DNA from: Taklimakanibacter albus
Lineage (GTDB): Bacteria > Pseudomonadota > Alphaproteobacteria > Rhizobiales > Aestuariivirgaceae
DNA length: 64,000 nt
Direction: 5' to 3'
Assembly: GCF_016595235.1 (NCBI RefSeq)
Contig: NZ_JAENHL010000008.1
Location: forward strand, 1,820,624-1,884,623
Shown here: positions 37,945-47,850 of the stretch, one piece after another
Numbering within the stretch: position 1 is the stretch's first letter
Layout: the number at the start of each line of letters is the position of its first letter
Made by a program: the position numbers and the translations under genes
Notes under the pieces: generated by a model
Told to the model about the DNA's origin: nothing
The model's input: only the letters and a program-made list of their open reading frames with translations
The model's database searches: none

Positions 37945-38724
37945 ATGGAAGACAGTGATTTCATTATCTATCTAGACGAGAGTGGCGACCATAGCCTCAC
38001 ATCGATAGACCAAACATACCCGATATTTGTCCTCACCCTCTGCGCCTTCAGAAAGAGCGACTATGTGGACAAGATCGTCCCGTCCATGCAGCGCCTGAAA
38101 TTCAAATGGTTTGGGCACGACTTGGTCGTGTTTCACGAGAACGACATCGTGCGGAAAAGGAAGCCGTTCGGCTTCCTCCAGTTCGATGACAAGCGCGACG
38201 AATTCATGACAGACCTTGATAGTCTGCTTGATCAGGCTCCCATGACGCTCTTCACCGCCGTCATCCGGAAAGAGGAATTGAAGCGGCGCTACAAATTCCC
38301 CGAACATCCCTACAATCTGGCGCTGTTGTTCTGTCTTGAGAAAGCTCACGAATTTCTGAAAGAGCATGGAGAGCACGCGAAACGCGTACATTTGATTTGC
38401 GAGGCCCGAAGCCCGAGGGAAAAAGGAGGTTTTGGAAAGGAAGATATGGAGCTTGAGCTGCACTTCCGGAGAATTGTCCAGGGGCGGCACCCGTTGCAGA
38501 GTCCAAATGGCGCAATGCCCTGCTTCGAGATAAATTTTGCCTCAAAGCAGGCCAACTCGACAGGACTTCAACTCGCTGATTTGTTGGCGCGACCAATAGG
38601 CCTGAGCATACTTAGACCGCAGCAAAAGAATCGAGCCTTCGATCGGATCGCACCCAAAATCTGGAATGGACCTAAGAGCAATCCGTGGGCCGGGCCGCTA
38701 TACGGCCTGAAGGTGTTTCCTTAA
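37945..38724 (+). CDS. DUF3800 domain protein (predicted nuclease-like)
   Basis: A 259-residue protein with the DUF3800 hallmarks: YLDESGDHSL near the N-terminus, a conserved histidine/acidic centre (KWFGHDLVVFHENDI), and GLQLADLLARPIG near the end. The acidic residues suggest an RNase-H-like metal site, and family members turn up in mobile and defence-associated loci, though the activity is unproven. Composition is AT-richer than neighbours, and the gene sits alone between grpE and moeB, so it is probably acquired. ATG at 37945 is chosen over TTG at 37915. Confidence 0.8.
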   Translation: MEDSDFIIYLDESGDHSLTSIDQTYPIFVLTLCAFRKSDYVDKIVPSMQRLKFKWFGHDLVVFHENDIVRKRKPFGFLQFDDKRDEFMTDLDSLLDQAPMTLFTAVIRKEELKRRYKFPEHPYNLALLFCLEKAHEFLKEHGEHAKRVHLICEARSPREKGGFGKEDMELELHFRRIVQGRHPLQSPNGAMPCFEINFASKQANSTGLQLADLLARPIGLSILRPQQKNRAFDRIAPKIWNGPKSNPWAGPLYGLKVFP

Positions 38725-38889
38725 AAGCGAAGGGCCCCAGTTTCCTGAGGCCACAGCGCCGACCGGGACGAACCCCAATCCATTTACCGGTAATATAGGC
38801 GATATGTCGGCTTAGAACAACTCGCTCTACACACGAACGCATCTTCGCCGGCGAAATCATCTATCTTTTCAATAAGTTGCGCTACTTGC

Positions 38890-39693
38890 TCAGGCGTGCG
38901 ACGACAGATCCTTGATCGTCGCATTCCGCCCATTGAGCGGATTGTCGGGGTTCCACGGCAGCGTCGTCACATAAGAGCGCACCGACAAAGCGTCATACAT
39001 AAAGAGCCGGCCGGCCAGGCTGTCGCCCATCCCAACAATCTCCTTCATCACTTCCATCGCCTGGATCGAGCCGATGATGCCGGTGAGCGCGCCGACGATA
39101 CCTGCCTCCTCGCAAGCGGGCACCAGACCCGGCGGCGGCGCTTCCGGATGCAGGCAGCGATAGGTCGGATAAGGCACACCTTGAGCGTCCTTCAGATGCG
39201 GCTTGAAGGTCGAGAGCTGGCCATCGAACTGACCGACCGCGGCGGCGACCAGCGTCTTCTTCGCCAGATAGCAGGCATCGCTCACCAGGAAGCGGGTCGG
39301 GAAATTGTCGGAGCCGTCGGCGACGATGTCATATCGCCCGATGATGTCGAGCGCGTTCGCGGCGGTGAGGCGCGTCTTGTGGCCGATCACATTCACATGC
39401 GGATTGAGATCGTTGAGCGTCTGCGCGGCGCTGTCGGTCTTGGGCCTGCCGATGCGCGACGACGCATGGATGATCTGACGCTGCAGATTGGAGAGCGACA
39501 CGTCATCGTCATCGACGACACCCAGCGTGCCGATGCCGGCGGCGGCGAGATAAAGCAGCACCGGGGCGCCCAGGCCGCCCGCGCCGACGACGAGCACCTT
39601 GGCGCCTTTCAGCTTCGCCTGGCCGGGCCCGCCCACTTCCTGCAGCACAATGTGCCGGGCGTAGCGTTCGAGCTCTTCAGGCGAGAGTTTCAT
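38890..39693 (-). CDS. MoeB/ThiF-family adenylyltransferase (E1-like)
   Basis: A 267-residue E1-like enzyme with nucleotide motif VVGAGGLGAPVLLYLA, SNLQRQIIH, and DGSDNFPTRFLVSDAC. MoeB adenylates the MoaD C-terminus in molybdopterin synthesis, and ThiF does the same for ThiS. The likely catalytic Cys is in YRCLHPEAP or VPACEEAG. The zinc-binding CXXC pairs of E. coli MoeB are not seen, and there is no rhodanese domain, so HesA/MoeB/ThiF family is the safest name. Its ATG overlaps the dut stop (TAATG). Confidence 0.85.
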   Translation of the reverse strand: MKLSPEELERYARHIVLQEVGGPGQAKLKGAKVLVVGAGGLGAPVLLYLAAAGIGTLGVVDDDDVSLSNLQRQIIHASSRIGRPKTDSAAQTLNDLNPHVNVIGHKTRLTAANALDIIGRYDIVADGSDNFPTRFLVSDACYLAKKTLVAAAVGQFDGQLSTFKPHLKDAQGVPYPTYRCLHPEAPPPGLVPACEEAGIVGALTGIIGSIQAMEVMKEIVGMGDSLAGRLFMYDALSVRSYVTTLPWNPDNPLNGRNATIKDLSSHA

Positions 39694-40133
39694 TATCCAC
39701 GTCCCGTCGATCCAAAACCACCCGAGCCGCGTGCCGTGTCCGAAAGGCTCGCCGCCTCGGCGAGCGTCACCCGCGTGACCGGCGACACGATCATCTGGGC
39801 GATGCGGTCGCCGCGTTTGATGGCGAAGGCGTCCGCGCCGTGATTGATCAGGATGACTTTCACCTCGCCCCGATAATCGGCATCGATGGTGCCCGGCGCA
39901 TTGAGCACGGTGACGCCATGTTTGGCGGCAAGGCCGGAGCGTGGCCGGACTTGCGCCTCGAAACCATGCGGCAACGCGATGGCGAAACCGGTCGCCACCA
40001 AAGCGCGCCCGGCCGGCGGCAGAATAGCATCCTCGGCGGCGCGCAGGTCCATGCCGGCGGCATGCTCGCTTTCATAAGCGGGCAAGGGCAGGCCTTCGCC
40101 ATTCGGGAGTCTCAGGATTTTCACGTCGGTCAT
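39693..40133 (-). CDS. dut: dUTPase (deoxyuridine 5'-triphosphate nucleotidohydrolase)
   Basis: A 146-residue trimeric dUTPase with all five motifs: [45 protein letters not shown] and the Gly-rich C-terminal [11 protein letters not shown]. It hydrolyses dUTP to dUMP, preventing uracil in DNA and feeding dTMP synthesis. The start overlaps coaBC by four bases and the end overlaps moeB, so coaBC-dut-moeB are coupled. Confidence 0.97.
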   Translation of the reverse strand: MTDVKILRLPNGEGLPLPAYESEHAAGMDLRAAEDAILPPAGRALVATGFAIALPHGFEAQVRPRSGLAAKHGVTVLNAPGTIDADYRGEVKVILINHGADAFAIKRGDRIAQMIVSPVTRVTLAEAASLSDTARGSGGFGSTGRG

Positions 40134-41374
40134 GTCAAAGCTCCGATACGGCGGGCGAAATCTTCCATCAGGCGGCGGGCCACCTCGCTCTTGTCGAGCT
40201 CGGGCCAGCTTTCGACGCCATCGGCGGAGACCAGATGCACCCTGTTGCGATTGCCGCCCATGACGCCGCTGTCGGCGCTCACGTCATTGGCGACGATGAG
40301 GTCGCAGCCCTTCTTGGCGAGCTTGGCCTTGGCATTGTCGATGACATTCTGCGTCTCGGCGGCGAAACCGACGACCAGCTTCGGTCGCTTCGATTTGGCG
40401 GTCGCCACCGTCTTCAGGATATCGGGATTTTCGGCGAGCTTGAGCTCGGGCAGGCCGTTCGTGCCCTTCTTGATCTTCTGATCGGCCGCCGTGGCGACGC
40501 GCCAGTCGGCGACGGCGGCGGCGAAGATCGCGATATCGACGGGCAGCTCCGCCTCGACGAGCTTCAGCATCTCGGCCGCCGTCTCGATCGGCATCATCTG
40601 GGCGCCGGGCGGGATGGGCAGATTCACCGGCCCTGATACGAGGATCGTCTCGGCACCGAGCGCCACAGCGGCTTGCGCCAGCGCATAACCCTGCTTGCCG
40701 GAAGAACGGTTGGCGATATAACGCACCGGATCGATCGGTTCATGGGTGGGACCGGCGGTGATCAGAACCTTGCGGCCCGTCAAAGGACGGTTCGAGGCCC
40801 CGCTCGCCAGCGGCAGCACGCCGCCGGCGAAATGCCCCTGGATGGCGGCCAGAATCTCGACCGGCTCGGCCATGCGGCCAGGTCCATATTCGCCGCAGGC
40901 CATCTCGCCGTCATTGGGGCCGACCACACGCACATCATCGGCCTTGAGTGTCGCCAGATTGCGCGCCGTCGCCGGGTGCTGCCACATGCGCACATTCATC
41001 GCCGGCGCGATGAGGATCTTCTTGTCGGTCGCCAGCAGAGTCGTCGAGGCGAGATCATTGGCGAGGCCTTGCGCCATCTTGGCCATGAGATCGGCGCTCG
41101 CCGGCGCCACCACCAGAAGATCGGCCGAGCGCGACAATTCGATATGCCCCATCTCGACCTCGTCGGTGAGGCTGAAGAGATCGGTATAGACCTTTTCGCC
41201 GGTGAGGCTCGCCACCGAAAGCCCTGTCACGAACTGCTCCGCCGCCTTGGTCATGATCGCCGTGACCTTGGCCTGGCGCTGCTTCAGGAGCCTGATGAGC
41301 TCGAGGCTCTTATAGGCGGCGATGCCACCGCCGATGATGAGGAGAACGCTTCTGCCGGAGAGATTGGTCATCAT
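40130..41374 (-). CDS. coaBC: Bifunctional phosphopantothenoylcysteine decarboxylase/synthetase CoaBC
   Basis: A 414-residue two-domain enzyme of coenzyme A synthesis. Residues 1 to about 185 are the flavin-dependent CoaC ([35 protein letters not shown] with the active-site His/Asn, and [12 protein letters not shown]). Residues about 200-414 are CoaB ([32 protein letters not shown], and the KLKK-type nucleotide motif as DQKIKKG). Second Met is an alternative start. Between ubiB and dut, 37 bases after ubiB. Confidence 0.97.
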   Translation of the reverse strand: MMTNLSGRSVLLIIGGGIAAYKSLELIRLLKQRQAKVTAIMTKAAEQFVTGLSVASLTGEKVYTDLFSLTDEVEMGHIELSRSADLLVVAPASADLMAKMAQGLANDLASTTLLATDKKILIAPAMNVRMWQHPATARNLATLKADDVRVVGPNDGEMACGEYGPGRMAEPVEILAAIQGHFAGGVLPLASGASNRPLTGRKVLITAGPTHEPIDPVRYIANRSSGKQGYALAQAAVALGAETILVSGPVNLPIPPGAQMMPIETAAEMLKLVEAELPVDIAIFAAAVADWRVATAADQKIKKGTNGLPELKLAENPDILKTVATAKSKRPKLVVGFAAETQNVIDNAKAKLAKKGCDLIVANDVSADSGVMGGNRNRVHLVSADGVESWPELDKSEVARRLMEDFARRIGALT

Positions 41375-41411
41375 GTGATCATGCCATTATCTAAGAGGCC
41401 GGAGGTGCAGT

Positions 41412-42974
41412 TCAAAAGATCAGGTTCACAGCGATGGCGATCAAGGCTGCCGCCCCTGCGACGAGCGCATAGCGGCCCGCGCGCGAATGGCGGGCCTGGG
41501 CGGCGGCGAGCGCTTCGGTCGTCGCCTTGTCGAGCCTGATGCCGCCGGCATTCGCCATGTCGGCCAGCATCGTTGTGGCGGCCTGGGCCCGGCCCAGCAT
41601 TTCTGGCAAGGCGGTAAAGAGACGGCCGAGCGAGGCGGCACCTTCCGCCGCCCCTTCGATCTGGCCCAAGGGTCCGAGCTTCTTCTCGATCCATTCGCGC
41701 ACCACCGGTTCCGCCGCGACCCACATGTTGAAATGGGGGTTCAGCATACGCGCAACGCCCTCGACCACCACCATGGTTTTCTGCAGCAGCAGCAATTGCG
41801 GCTGTGTCGCCATGTCGAACTGGCCGGTCACCTCGAAGAGCTGGGTCAGCAACCGCGCCATCGAGATTTCATGCGCCGGGCGGTCCATGATCGGCTCGCC
41901 GATGGCGCGCAGGGCCTGCGCGAAGACCGCCGGGTCCTGATGCTGCGGCACGTAACCCGCATCGAAATGCACTTGCGCCACGCGCGCATAATCGCGGCGG
42001 ATGAAGCCATAGAGGATCTCGGCGAGGAACAGGCGCTCCTTCGGTGTGAGCCTGCCCATGATGCCGAAATCGACGGCGATCAGATTGCCGCTCGGATCGG
42101 CGAAGAGATTGCCCTGATGCATGTCGGCATGGAAGAAGCCATCGCGAATGGCATGGCGGAGAAAACTCTGGATCACCGTGTCGGCGAGACGGTCGAGATC
42201 GAGGCCCGTGGCCTTGAGCGCCGCCAGATCCGACAGCGGCGTGCCGTCGATCCAGTCGGTGGTCAGCACCTGCCTGGCGGTGAAGGCCCATTCGACCTGC
42301 GGCACACGGAAGCCCGGATCATCGGCGACATTGCCGGCCATCTCCTTCATGGCCGCGGCTTCCATGCGCAGATCCATCTCGAGCTTGACCGATTGCGCCA
42401 GGGTCTCCGTCGCATCGACCGGGCGCAGGCGGCGCGCCACGGCGCTCATCCGTTCGATCATCCGCGCGGCGAAAAAGAAGTCGGAAAGATCGCGGGCGAA
42501 ACGCTGCTCGATTCCGGGTCGCAAAATCTTCACCGCGACATCGCGGCCTTCGCGCGTCCGCGCACGATGCACCTGTGCGATCGAGGCGGCGGCAACAGGC
42601 GGGCCGAATTCGGCGAAGAGCTCATCGGTGTCGCGGCCGAGATTGGCTTGGACCACCTGGCGCGCCGTCGCCATATCGAAAGGCGGCAAGCGATCCTGCA
42701 AGGACCGCAATTCGGCGGCACGCGCCGGTCCCACCATGTCGGGCCTGGTCGCCAGAAACTGGCCGAGCTTCACATAGCTCGGCCCCAATTCGGCAAGCGC
42801 CGCGCTCAGTTTGCCATTGCCATGCGATTTGCCCGCGACGAGCTTCGCCAGGCGCAAGCCGATACGCGCCGGCAACGGCAGTGCCGCCGCATCCTCGGGC
42901 GGCGGAAACGCGTCATGGCGGGCGAGCACCCAGCCGGCACGGGCGAGACGGAAGACGTGGCCGAAAAATGCCAT
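41412..42974 (-). CDS. ubiB: UbiB, atypical kinase/ATPase of ubiquinone biosynthesis
   Basis: A 520-residue ABC1/ADCK-type protein: KxGQ motif in YVKLGQFLATRPD, the Ala-rich loop replacing the P-loop (PVAAASIAQVHRA), VAVKILRPG, catalytic ADMHQGNLF and VDFGIMG, and C-terminal membrane segments. It supports coenzyme Q synthesis. The ATG at 42974 shares bases with the ubiE stop (TGATG), which favours it over the ATG six codons upstream at 42992. Part of the ubiE-ubiB-coaBC-dut set. Confidence 0.94.
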   Translation of the reverse strand: MAFFGHVFRLARAGWVLARHDAFPPPEDAAALPLPARIGLRLAKLVAGKSHGNGKLSAALAELGPSYVKLGQFLATRPDMVGPARAAELRSLQDRLPPFDMATARQVVQANLGRDTDELFAEFGPPVAAASIAQVHRARTREGRDVAVKILRPGIEQRFARDLSDFFFAARMIERMSAVARRLRPVDATETLAQSVKLEMDLRMEAAAMKEMAGNVADDPGFRVPQVEWAFTARQVLTTDWIDGTPLSDLAALKATGLDLDRLADTVIQSFLRHAIRDGFFHADMHQGNLFADPSGNLIAVDFGIMGRLTPKERLFLAEILYGFIRRDYARVAQVHFDAGYVPQHQDPAVFAQALRAIGEPIMDRPAHEISMARLLTQLFEVTGQFDMATQPQLLLLQKTMVVVEGVARMLNPHFNMWVAAEPVVREWIEKKLGPLGQIEGAAEGAASLGRLFTALPEMLGRAQAATTMLADMANAGGIRLDKATTEALAAAQARHSRAGRYALVAGAAALIAIAVNLIF

Positions 42975-43738
42975 CAGATGCGCCAACCCCAATGGATGGC
43001 GACGATGCCGCCCGACAGCGAGCGATGGCCGGCGCGGCTGAAGCCCGCCTCACGGATCATCGTCTCGAACTTCTCCTGATCGGGGAAGGTGCGGATGCTT
43101 TCGACGAGATAACGATAGGGCTGGCCGTCGCCCGTCACCACCTTGCCGATGGCCGGAATGGCGGTGAAGGAATAGGCGTCATAGATCGACGCGAGGCCCG
43201 GCACGTCGACATGCGAGAATTCCAGGCACTGGAATTTGCCGCCGGGCTTCAGCACCCGATAGGCCTCCTTCAGCGCGCGGTCGATATGGGTGACATTGCG
43301 GATGCCGAAGGCGATCGTATAGGCATCGAAGCTCTTGTCGGGAAAAGCCAGCGCCTCGGCATTGCCGACGCTGAAGCGGCACTGGCTCTGGAGCCCCTCG
43401 GCCTCGGCGCGCTTCGCCCCTTCCGCCACCATTTCGGGCGAGATGTCGGCAATGGTGATGCGGGTGCCGGCGCCGCCGGCGCGAGCGATCCGGAAGGCGA
43501 TGTCGCCGGTGCCGCCCGCCACATCGATCACCTCGAAGCCCTGGCCGCTTCTGGGCGGCGACAGCAGCGTCACGAAATCGTCCTTCCACAGGCGATGGAA
43601 ACCCGCCGACATGAGGTCGTTCATCTGGTCGTAACGGAAGGCGACCTTCGAGAAGACCTCGTTCACGAGGCCTTGTTTTTCACCTTCCGCGACCTCGCGA
43701 AAGCCGAAAGGCGCGGTTTCTTTCTGGGGCTCTGTCAT
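42974..43738 (-). CDS. ubiE: Ubiquinone/menaquinone C-methyltransferase UbiE
   Basis: A 254-residue SAM-dependent class I methyltransferase with the SAM loop [39 protein letters not shown] (the signature of UbiE) and [12 protein letters not shown]. It methylates the benzoquinol ring in ubiquinone synthesis. The ATG at 43738 is the family-consistent start ([13 protein letters not shown]); a longer frame upstream is antisense of the regulator gene. First gene of the leftward operon with ubiB. Confidence 0.96.
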   Translation of the reverse strand: MTEPQKETAPFGFREVAEGEKQGLVNEVFSKVAFRYDQMNDLMSAGFHRLWKDDFVTLLSPPRSGQGFEVIDVAGGTGDIAFRIARAGGAGTRITIADISPEMVAEGAKRAEAEGLQSQCRFSVGNAEALAFPDKSFDAYTIAFGIRNVTHIDRALKEAYRVLKPGGKFQCLEFSHVDVPGLASIYDAYSFTAIPAIGKVVTGDGQPYRYLVESIRTFPDQEKFETMIREAGFSRAGHRSLSGGIVAIHWGWRI

Positions 43739-43794
43739 GGCGGCGGACCATAGAACAGGCCGGCCCCAAATGCCATGGCGGGCGACAATTTCGC

Positions 43795-44685
43795 TTACCG
43801 CGCCATGGCTTGGCGCGCGCCCTCGATTTCGGCCAGAAGCCAGTGGCGGAAGGCCGACATGGCGGCGGTTTCGGCCCTGGTCTTGAGCCTCGTCAGCCAG
43901 TAGCCACCCGTCGCGATCGTGATCGGGAAAGGCTGGACGATCCGCCCCGCCTGGAGTTCCTGGCCGAACATGGCGACGGGCACCAGCGCCACCCCGACGC
44001 CCCGCGCCGCCGCCTCGACCAGGGTCAGGGACGAATCGAACATCCAGCCGCGCAGATTGGGGGCTGTGACCCCCGCCGCCTTGAACCACATGGGCCATTC
44101 ATCGATGCGGTAGGAGCGCAGCAGCTCGACCCCGGCCAGATCCGCCGGCCGGCGCAACCTTTCCCGCAAGTCCGGGGCGCAGACCGGCGACAAAGGCGCG
44201 TCCATGAGATGGATGGCCTCCGTCCCGTGCCAGGCGCCGTCGCCGAAGCGGATGAAGAAATCGAGACCGTCGATGAGAATGTCGGAGCGATTGTTGTTGG
44301 TCTTGAGGCGCAGGTCGATATGGGGATGCGCCGCCTTGAACGAGGCGAGGCGCGGCAGCAGCCAGCCGATGGCGAAAGTGCCGACCATGCCGACGGTGAG
44401 GATTTCATGGAAATTCCCCTCCTCGAACTGGCTCAGCGTGGCGCTCATGCGCTGGAACGCGTCGGTCAGAACCGGAAGCAGCGCATGGCCCTCATCAGTG
44501 AGGGTGAGCCCGCGCGGCAGGCGCTTGAACAAAATGACGTTAAGGGCATCCTCCAGCGCCTTGACCTGATGGCTGATCGCCGTCTGGGTGACGCGCAATT
44601 CGAGCCCGGCGCGGGTGAAGCTCGTATGGCGCGCCGAGGCTTCGAAGGCGCGCAGCGCATTGAGCGGCAGTTGCGAAATATCCAT
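43795..44685 (-). CDS. AmpR-like LysR-family regulator
   Basis: A 296-residue LysR regulator. Residues 1-62 hold the helix-turn-helix ([20 protein letters not shown]...[14 protein letters not shown]). The effector domain shows a run of motifs I recall from enterobacterial Amp[65 protein letters not shown] and RIVQPF. AmpR responds to muropeptides and induces the divergent beta-lactamase gene ampC, and here a class C enzyme gene does lie divergently at 44893. The start at 44685 gives [16 protein letters not shown]. Confidence 0.85.
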   Translation of the reverse strand: MDISQLPLNALRAFEASARHTSFTRAGLELRVTQTAISHQVKALEDALNVILFKRLPRGLTLTDEGHALLPVLTDAFQRMSATLSQFEEGNFHEILTVGMVGTFAIGWLLPRLASFKAAHPHIDLRLKTNNNRSDILIDGLDFFIRFGDGAWHGTEAIHLMDAPLSPVCAPDLRERLRRPADLAGVELLRSYRIDEWPMWFKAAGVTAPNLRGWMFDSSLTLVEAAARGVGVALVPVAMFGQELQAGRIVQPFPITIATGGYWLTRLKTRAETAAMSAFRHWLLAEIEGARQAMAR

Positions 44686-44700
44686 GGATTCTCTTTTGTT

Positions 44701-44748
44701 GAGCGCTTCCTTATCGCCAAAGTCGGGCAACTTTGGCGGGAAGCGCTT
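44701..44748. repeat. Solo module A repeat, inverted copy
   Basis: AGCGCTTCC (44702-44710) pairs with GGAAGCGCT (44739-44747), and CGCCAAAG (44715-44722) with CTTTGGCG (44731-44738). Compared with the reverse complement of 29334-29381, it is nearly identical. It lies 15 bases upstream of the AmpR-like start, inside the divergent promoter region, so it would be part of the regulator's 5' leader. Confidence 0.85.
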
Positions 44749-44892
44749 TAGCCCATATTTTTCTCATGTCTGAGTCCAGAATTGATCATTTGTCTAGGGC
44801 AAGCGGCCTCGTCATAGTCCGGCCCGAAGCACGCATGATCCTGCGGCGGCGCGCGGCGCTTCCCTCAGACCTCAATGGACATGGAAGACAGA

Positions 44893-46062
44893 ATGACGAT
44901 GTATTTGTCACGCCGGCAGGCGCTTGCCGGATTGCTTGCCATCCCGACTCTCGCCGCCTTTGCGCGGCCAGGCCATGCCGCCCAAGCGAGCGGCGATCTC
45001 GAGCGCATCGTCGCTCAGGCGATCCGGCCGGTCATGAAGAAACACGATGTGCCGGGCATGGCGGTTGGCCTCACGCTCAAGGGTGCGCGTCACTTCTTCA
45101 ATTTCGGCATCGCCTCGAAAGAAAGCGGCGCGAAAGTCTCCGAGGACACGTTGTTCGAGATCGGCTCGATCAGCAAAACCTTCACTGCAACACTTGGCGG
45201 TTATGCGCTCGCCAAAGGCGCCTTCTCGCTCTCGGATCCCGCGAGCAAATATTTCCCGGCCCTTTCAGGCTCGAGTTTCGAGCGCATCCGCGTGCTCGAT
45301 CTCGGCACCTACACCGCGGGCGGCCTGCCCTTGCAGTTTCCCGACGAGGTCACCGACCAGGACAAGATGATCGCCTATTTCAAGAACTGGCAGCCGGCTT
45401 TTCCCGCCGGTTCCTATCGGCGCTATTCCAATCCGAGCATCGGACTTTTCGGCTATCTCGCCGCCAGAAGCCTGAACGAGCCCTTCGATAAAGTGATGGA
45501 AGGCAGGATCTTTCCAGCGCTTGGCCTGAAGCGCAGCTATATCCGTGTCCCTGAGGACCAGATGGGCCGCTATGCCTATGGCACTTCGAAAAGCGGCAAG
45601 CCGGTCAGGGTGACGCCGGGCGTCCTCGACGCGCAAGCCTATGGTGTGAAGACGACCTCCGCGGACATGCTCGCTTTCCTCGAAGCCAATATCGACAGTG
45701 CCGGGCTCGATGAAACTTTCCGGCGCGCCGTCACCGCGACACATAAGGGCTACTACCGGGTCGGCCCGATGACGCAAGGGCTCGGCTGGGAAAGCTATCC
45801 TTGGCCGATCAGCCGCGCGCGCCTTCTCGACGGCAATTCCCGCGACATGGCCTTCAAGGCCAATCCGGCGGAAAAGCTCGACCCGCCCTTGGCGCCTGGA
45901 CCCGACAGGCTCTTCAACAAGACCGGCTCCACCAATGGCTTCGGCGCCTATGCCGTCTTCATTCCCGCCAAGGCCACAGGCATCGTGATGCTGGCGAACC
46001 GGAACTATCCCAATCCGGTGCGGGTAGAGGCGGCGCATCGGATCCTGACGGCCCTGGCCTGA
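44893..46062 (+). CDS. Class C (AmpC-type) serine beta-lactamase
   Basis: A 389-residue exported serine hydrolase with class C motifs: S92-I-S-K95, Y178-S-N180 and K343-T-G345, plus the GSTNGFGAYAVFIP context of true AmpC. The signal peptide starts SRRQALAGLLAIPTLAAF and has a twin arginine, so Tat export is likely; cleavage near GHAA. The ATG at 44893 has GGAAG about seven bases before it; 44875 and 44899 are alternatives. It would hydrolyse penicillins and cephalosporins in the periplasm. A penicillin-binding/esterase relative is the alternative, but the divergent AmpR-like gene favours a beta-lactamase. Confidence 0.88.
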   Translation: MTMYLSRRQALAGLLAIPTLAAFARPGHAAQASGDLERIVAQAIRPVMKKHDVPGMAVGLTLKGARHFFNFGIASKESGAKVSEDTLFEIGSISKTFTATLGGYALAKGAFSLSDPASKYFPALSGSSFERIRVLDLGTYTAGGLPLQFPDEVTDQDKMIAYFKNWQPAFPAGSYRRYSNPSIGLFGYLAARSLNEPFDKVMEGRIFPALGLKRSYIRVPEDQMGRYAYGTSKSGKPVRVTPGVLDAQAYGVKTTSADMLAFLEANIDSAGLDETFRRAVTATHKGYYRVGPMTQGLGWESYPWPISRARLLDGNSRDMAFKANPAEKLDPPLAPGPDRLFNKTGSTNGFGAYAVFIPAKATGIVMLANRNYPNPVRVEAAHRILTALA

Positions 46063-46137
46063 TCCCCTACTGACACTCACCGTCGCGAACGGCTATTAGG
46101 AAAGGATCGTTTTCGTTCGAACGGATCTGACCCCGCC

Positions 46138-47031
46138 ATGCCGGAACTTCCAGAAGTCGAAACCGTGATGCGCGGCCTCGAAACGGTGCTGACCGGGCAG
46201 CGCATCACGCAAGTGACGCTCGCCCGCAGCAATTTGCGTTTCCCCTTCCCGCCCGGCTTCGCCAAACGCATTGAGGGACGGCTGGTGCTGCGCCTGCAGC
46301 GGCGGGCGAAATACATCCTGGCTTTTCTCGATGGCGGCGAGGTGCTGATCCTGCATCTCGGCATGTCGGGCCGCTTCACCATCATCGACGTCCGCGGCCG
46401 CATGACGGGGCTCGGCGAGTTCTATGACGAGGCGGCGACGCCCGACAGCGGCAAGGGCCCGCATGACCATGTCGTCTTTACCCGCGCCGACGGCCTGCGC
46501 ATCGTCTATACCGATCCGCGCCGTTTCGGCCTCATGGATCTCGTCGCCGAGGAAGGTCTCGGCACCCATAAGCTTCTCGCCCAGATCGGCATCGAGCCGC
46601 TCGGCAATGAATTCGGCGCTGTCTATCTCGCGGAAGGATTTCGCGGCAAAAAAGCGCCGCTCAAGGCGGGGCTGCTCGATCAGACGCTCATCGCCGGCCT
46701 CGGCAATATCTATGTCTGCGAGGCGCTGCACCGCGCCGGCCTGTCACCCAAGCGCAAGGCCGGAAGCCTGGTCAAGAAGAGCGGCTATGATCCGCGCCTC
46801 GAGGATCTCGCGCGCCATATCCGCGCCGTGCTGACCGAGGCGATCGCCGCCGGCGGTTCCACTTTACGCGATTTCGTCCATCCGCAAGGCGACAAGGGCT
46901 CGTTCCAGCAGGTCTTCGCCGTCTATGACCGGGAAGGCGAGAAATGCCGCAAACGCGGCTGCGGCGGCACCGTCAAACGGATCGTGCAATCGGGCCGTTC
47001 CACCTTCTATTGTCCCAAGTGCCAGAAATAG
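46138..47031 (+). CDS. mutM: Formamidopyrimidine-DNA glycosylase (Fpg/MutM)
   Basis: A 297-residue bifunctional glycosylase/AP lyase that removes 8-oxoguanine. It starts [15 protein letters not shown], so the mature N-terminal Pro nucleophile and Glu are present; LHLGMSGRF, then [18 protein letters not shown] and the zinc finger (CRKRGC and CPKC) close the protein. The first Cys pair is spaced CX4C, as I recall for alphaproteobacterial members. Followed by the enoyl-CoA hydratase in the common mutM-echA order. Confidence 0.97.
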   Translation: MPELPEVETVMRGLETVLTGQRITQVTLARSNLRFPFPPGFAKRIEGRLVLRLQRRAKYILAFLDGGEVLILHLGMSGRFTIIDVRGRMTGLGEFYDEAATPDSGKGPHDHVVFTRADGLRIVYTDPRRFGLMDLVAEEGLGTHKLLAQIGIEPLGNEFGAVYLAEGFRGKKAPLKAGLLDQTLIAGLGNIYVCEALHRAGLSPKRKAGSLVKKSGYDPRLEDLARHIRAVLTEAIAAGGSTLRDFVHPQGDKGSFQQVFAVYDREGEKCRKRGCGGTVKRIVQSGRSTFYCPKCQK

Positions 47032-47076
47032 CCTATCTCTCCCATACGAAATTCGTATTCTTCCGAGAGACTTGCC

Positions 47077-47850
47077 ATGACCTATGAAACCATCCTTGTC
47101 GAAACCCATGATGCGGTGGGCCTCATCCGGCTCAACCGGCCGCAGGCGCTCAATGCGCTGAATGCGACGCTCGTCGCCGAGCTCGGCCAGGCGCTCGCGC
47201 AATTCGACAAGGATGAGAAGATCGGCGCCATCGTCATCACCGGCAGCGAGAAGGCTTTCGCCGCCGGCGCCGACATCAAGGAGATGGCGTCCAAATCCTA
47301 TATGGAAGCCTATCTCGGCGACTTCCTCTCCGCCTGGGACAAGGTCGCGGACCAGCGCAAGCCGGTCATCGCCGCGGTGGCGGGCTTCGCGCTCGGCGGC
47401 GGCTGCGAGCTCGCTTTGATGTGCGACTTCATCATCGCCGCCGACACGGCGAAATTCGGGCAACCCGAAATCCAACTGGGAGTCATGCCGGGTGCCGGCG
47501 GCACCCAGCGCCTCACCCGTTATATCGGCAAGTCGAAGGCGATGGACATGGTGCTGACCGCGCGCATGATGGACGCTGCGGAAGCAGAACGTTGCGGCCT
47601 CGTCTCACGCGTCGTGCCGGCCGACAAGCTGGTCGAGGAAGCGCTCGCCGCGGCGAAGAAGATCGCCTCCTTCTCGCAGCCCATCGCCATGATGGCCAAG
47701 GAATCGGTCAACCGCGCGTTCGAGACGACACTCGCCGAAGGCATCCGCTTCGAGCGCCGCCTGTTCCACGCGATGTTCGCCAGCGAGGATCAGAAGGAAG
47801 GCATGACCGCCTTCGTCGAGAAGCGCAAACCGGCTTTCAAGAACCGCTAA
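47077..47850 (+). CDS. Enoyl-CoA hydratase/isomerase
   Basis: A 257-residue crotonase that hydrates trans-2-enoyl-CoA in beta-oxidation. Visible: [12 protein letters not shown], oxyanion loop [24 protein letters not shown] and the catalytic Glu pair region [20 protein letters not shown], ending [13 protein letters not shown]. Downstream of mutM and two genes before rpsT-dnaA, the usual Rhizobiales arrangement. It ends in a 14-base overlap with the convergent TauE permease. Confidence 0.94.
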   Translation: MTYETILVETHDAVGLIRLNRPQALNALNATLVAELGQALAQFDKDEKIGAIVITGSEKAFAAGADIKEMASKSYMEAYLGDFLSAWDKVADQRKPVIAAVAGFALGGGCELALMCDFIIAADTAKFGQPEIQLGVMPGAGGTQRLTRYIGKSKAMDMVLTARMMDAAEAERCGLVSRVVPADKLVEEALAAAKKIASFSQPIAMMAKESVNRAFETTLAEGIRFERRLFHAMFASEDQKEGMTAFVEKRKPAFKNR

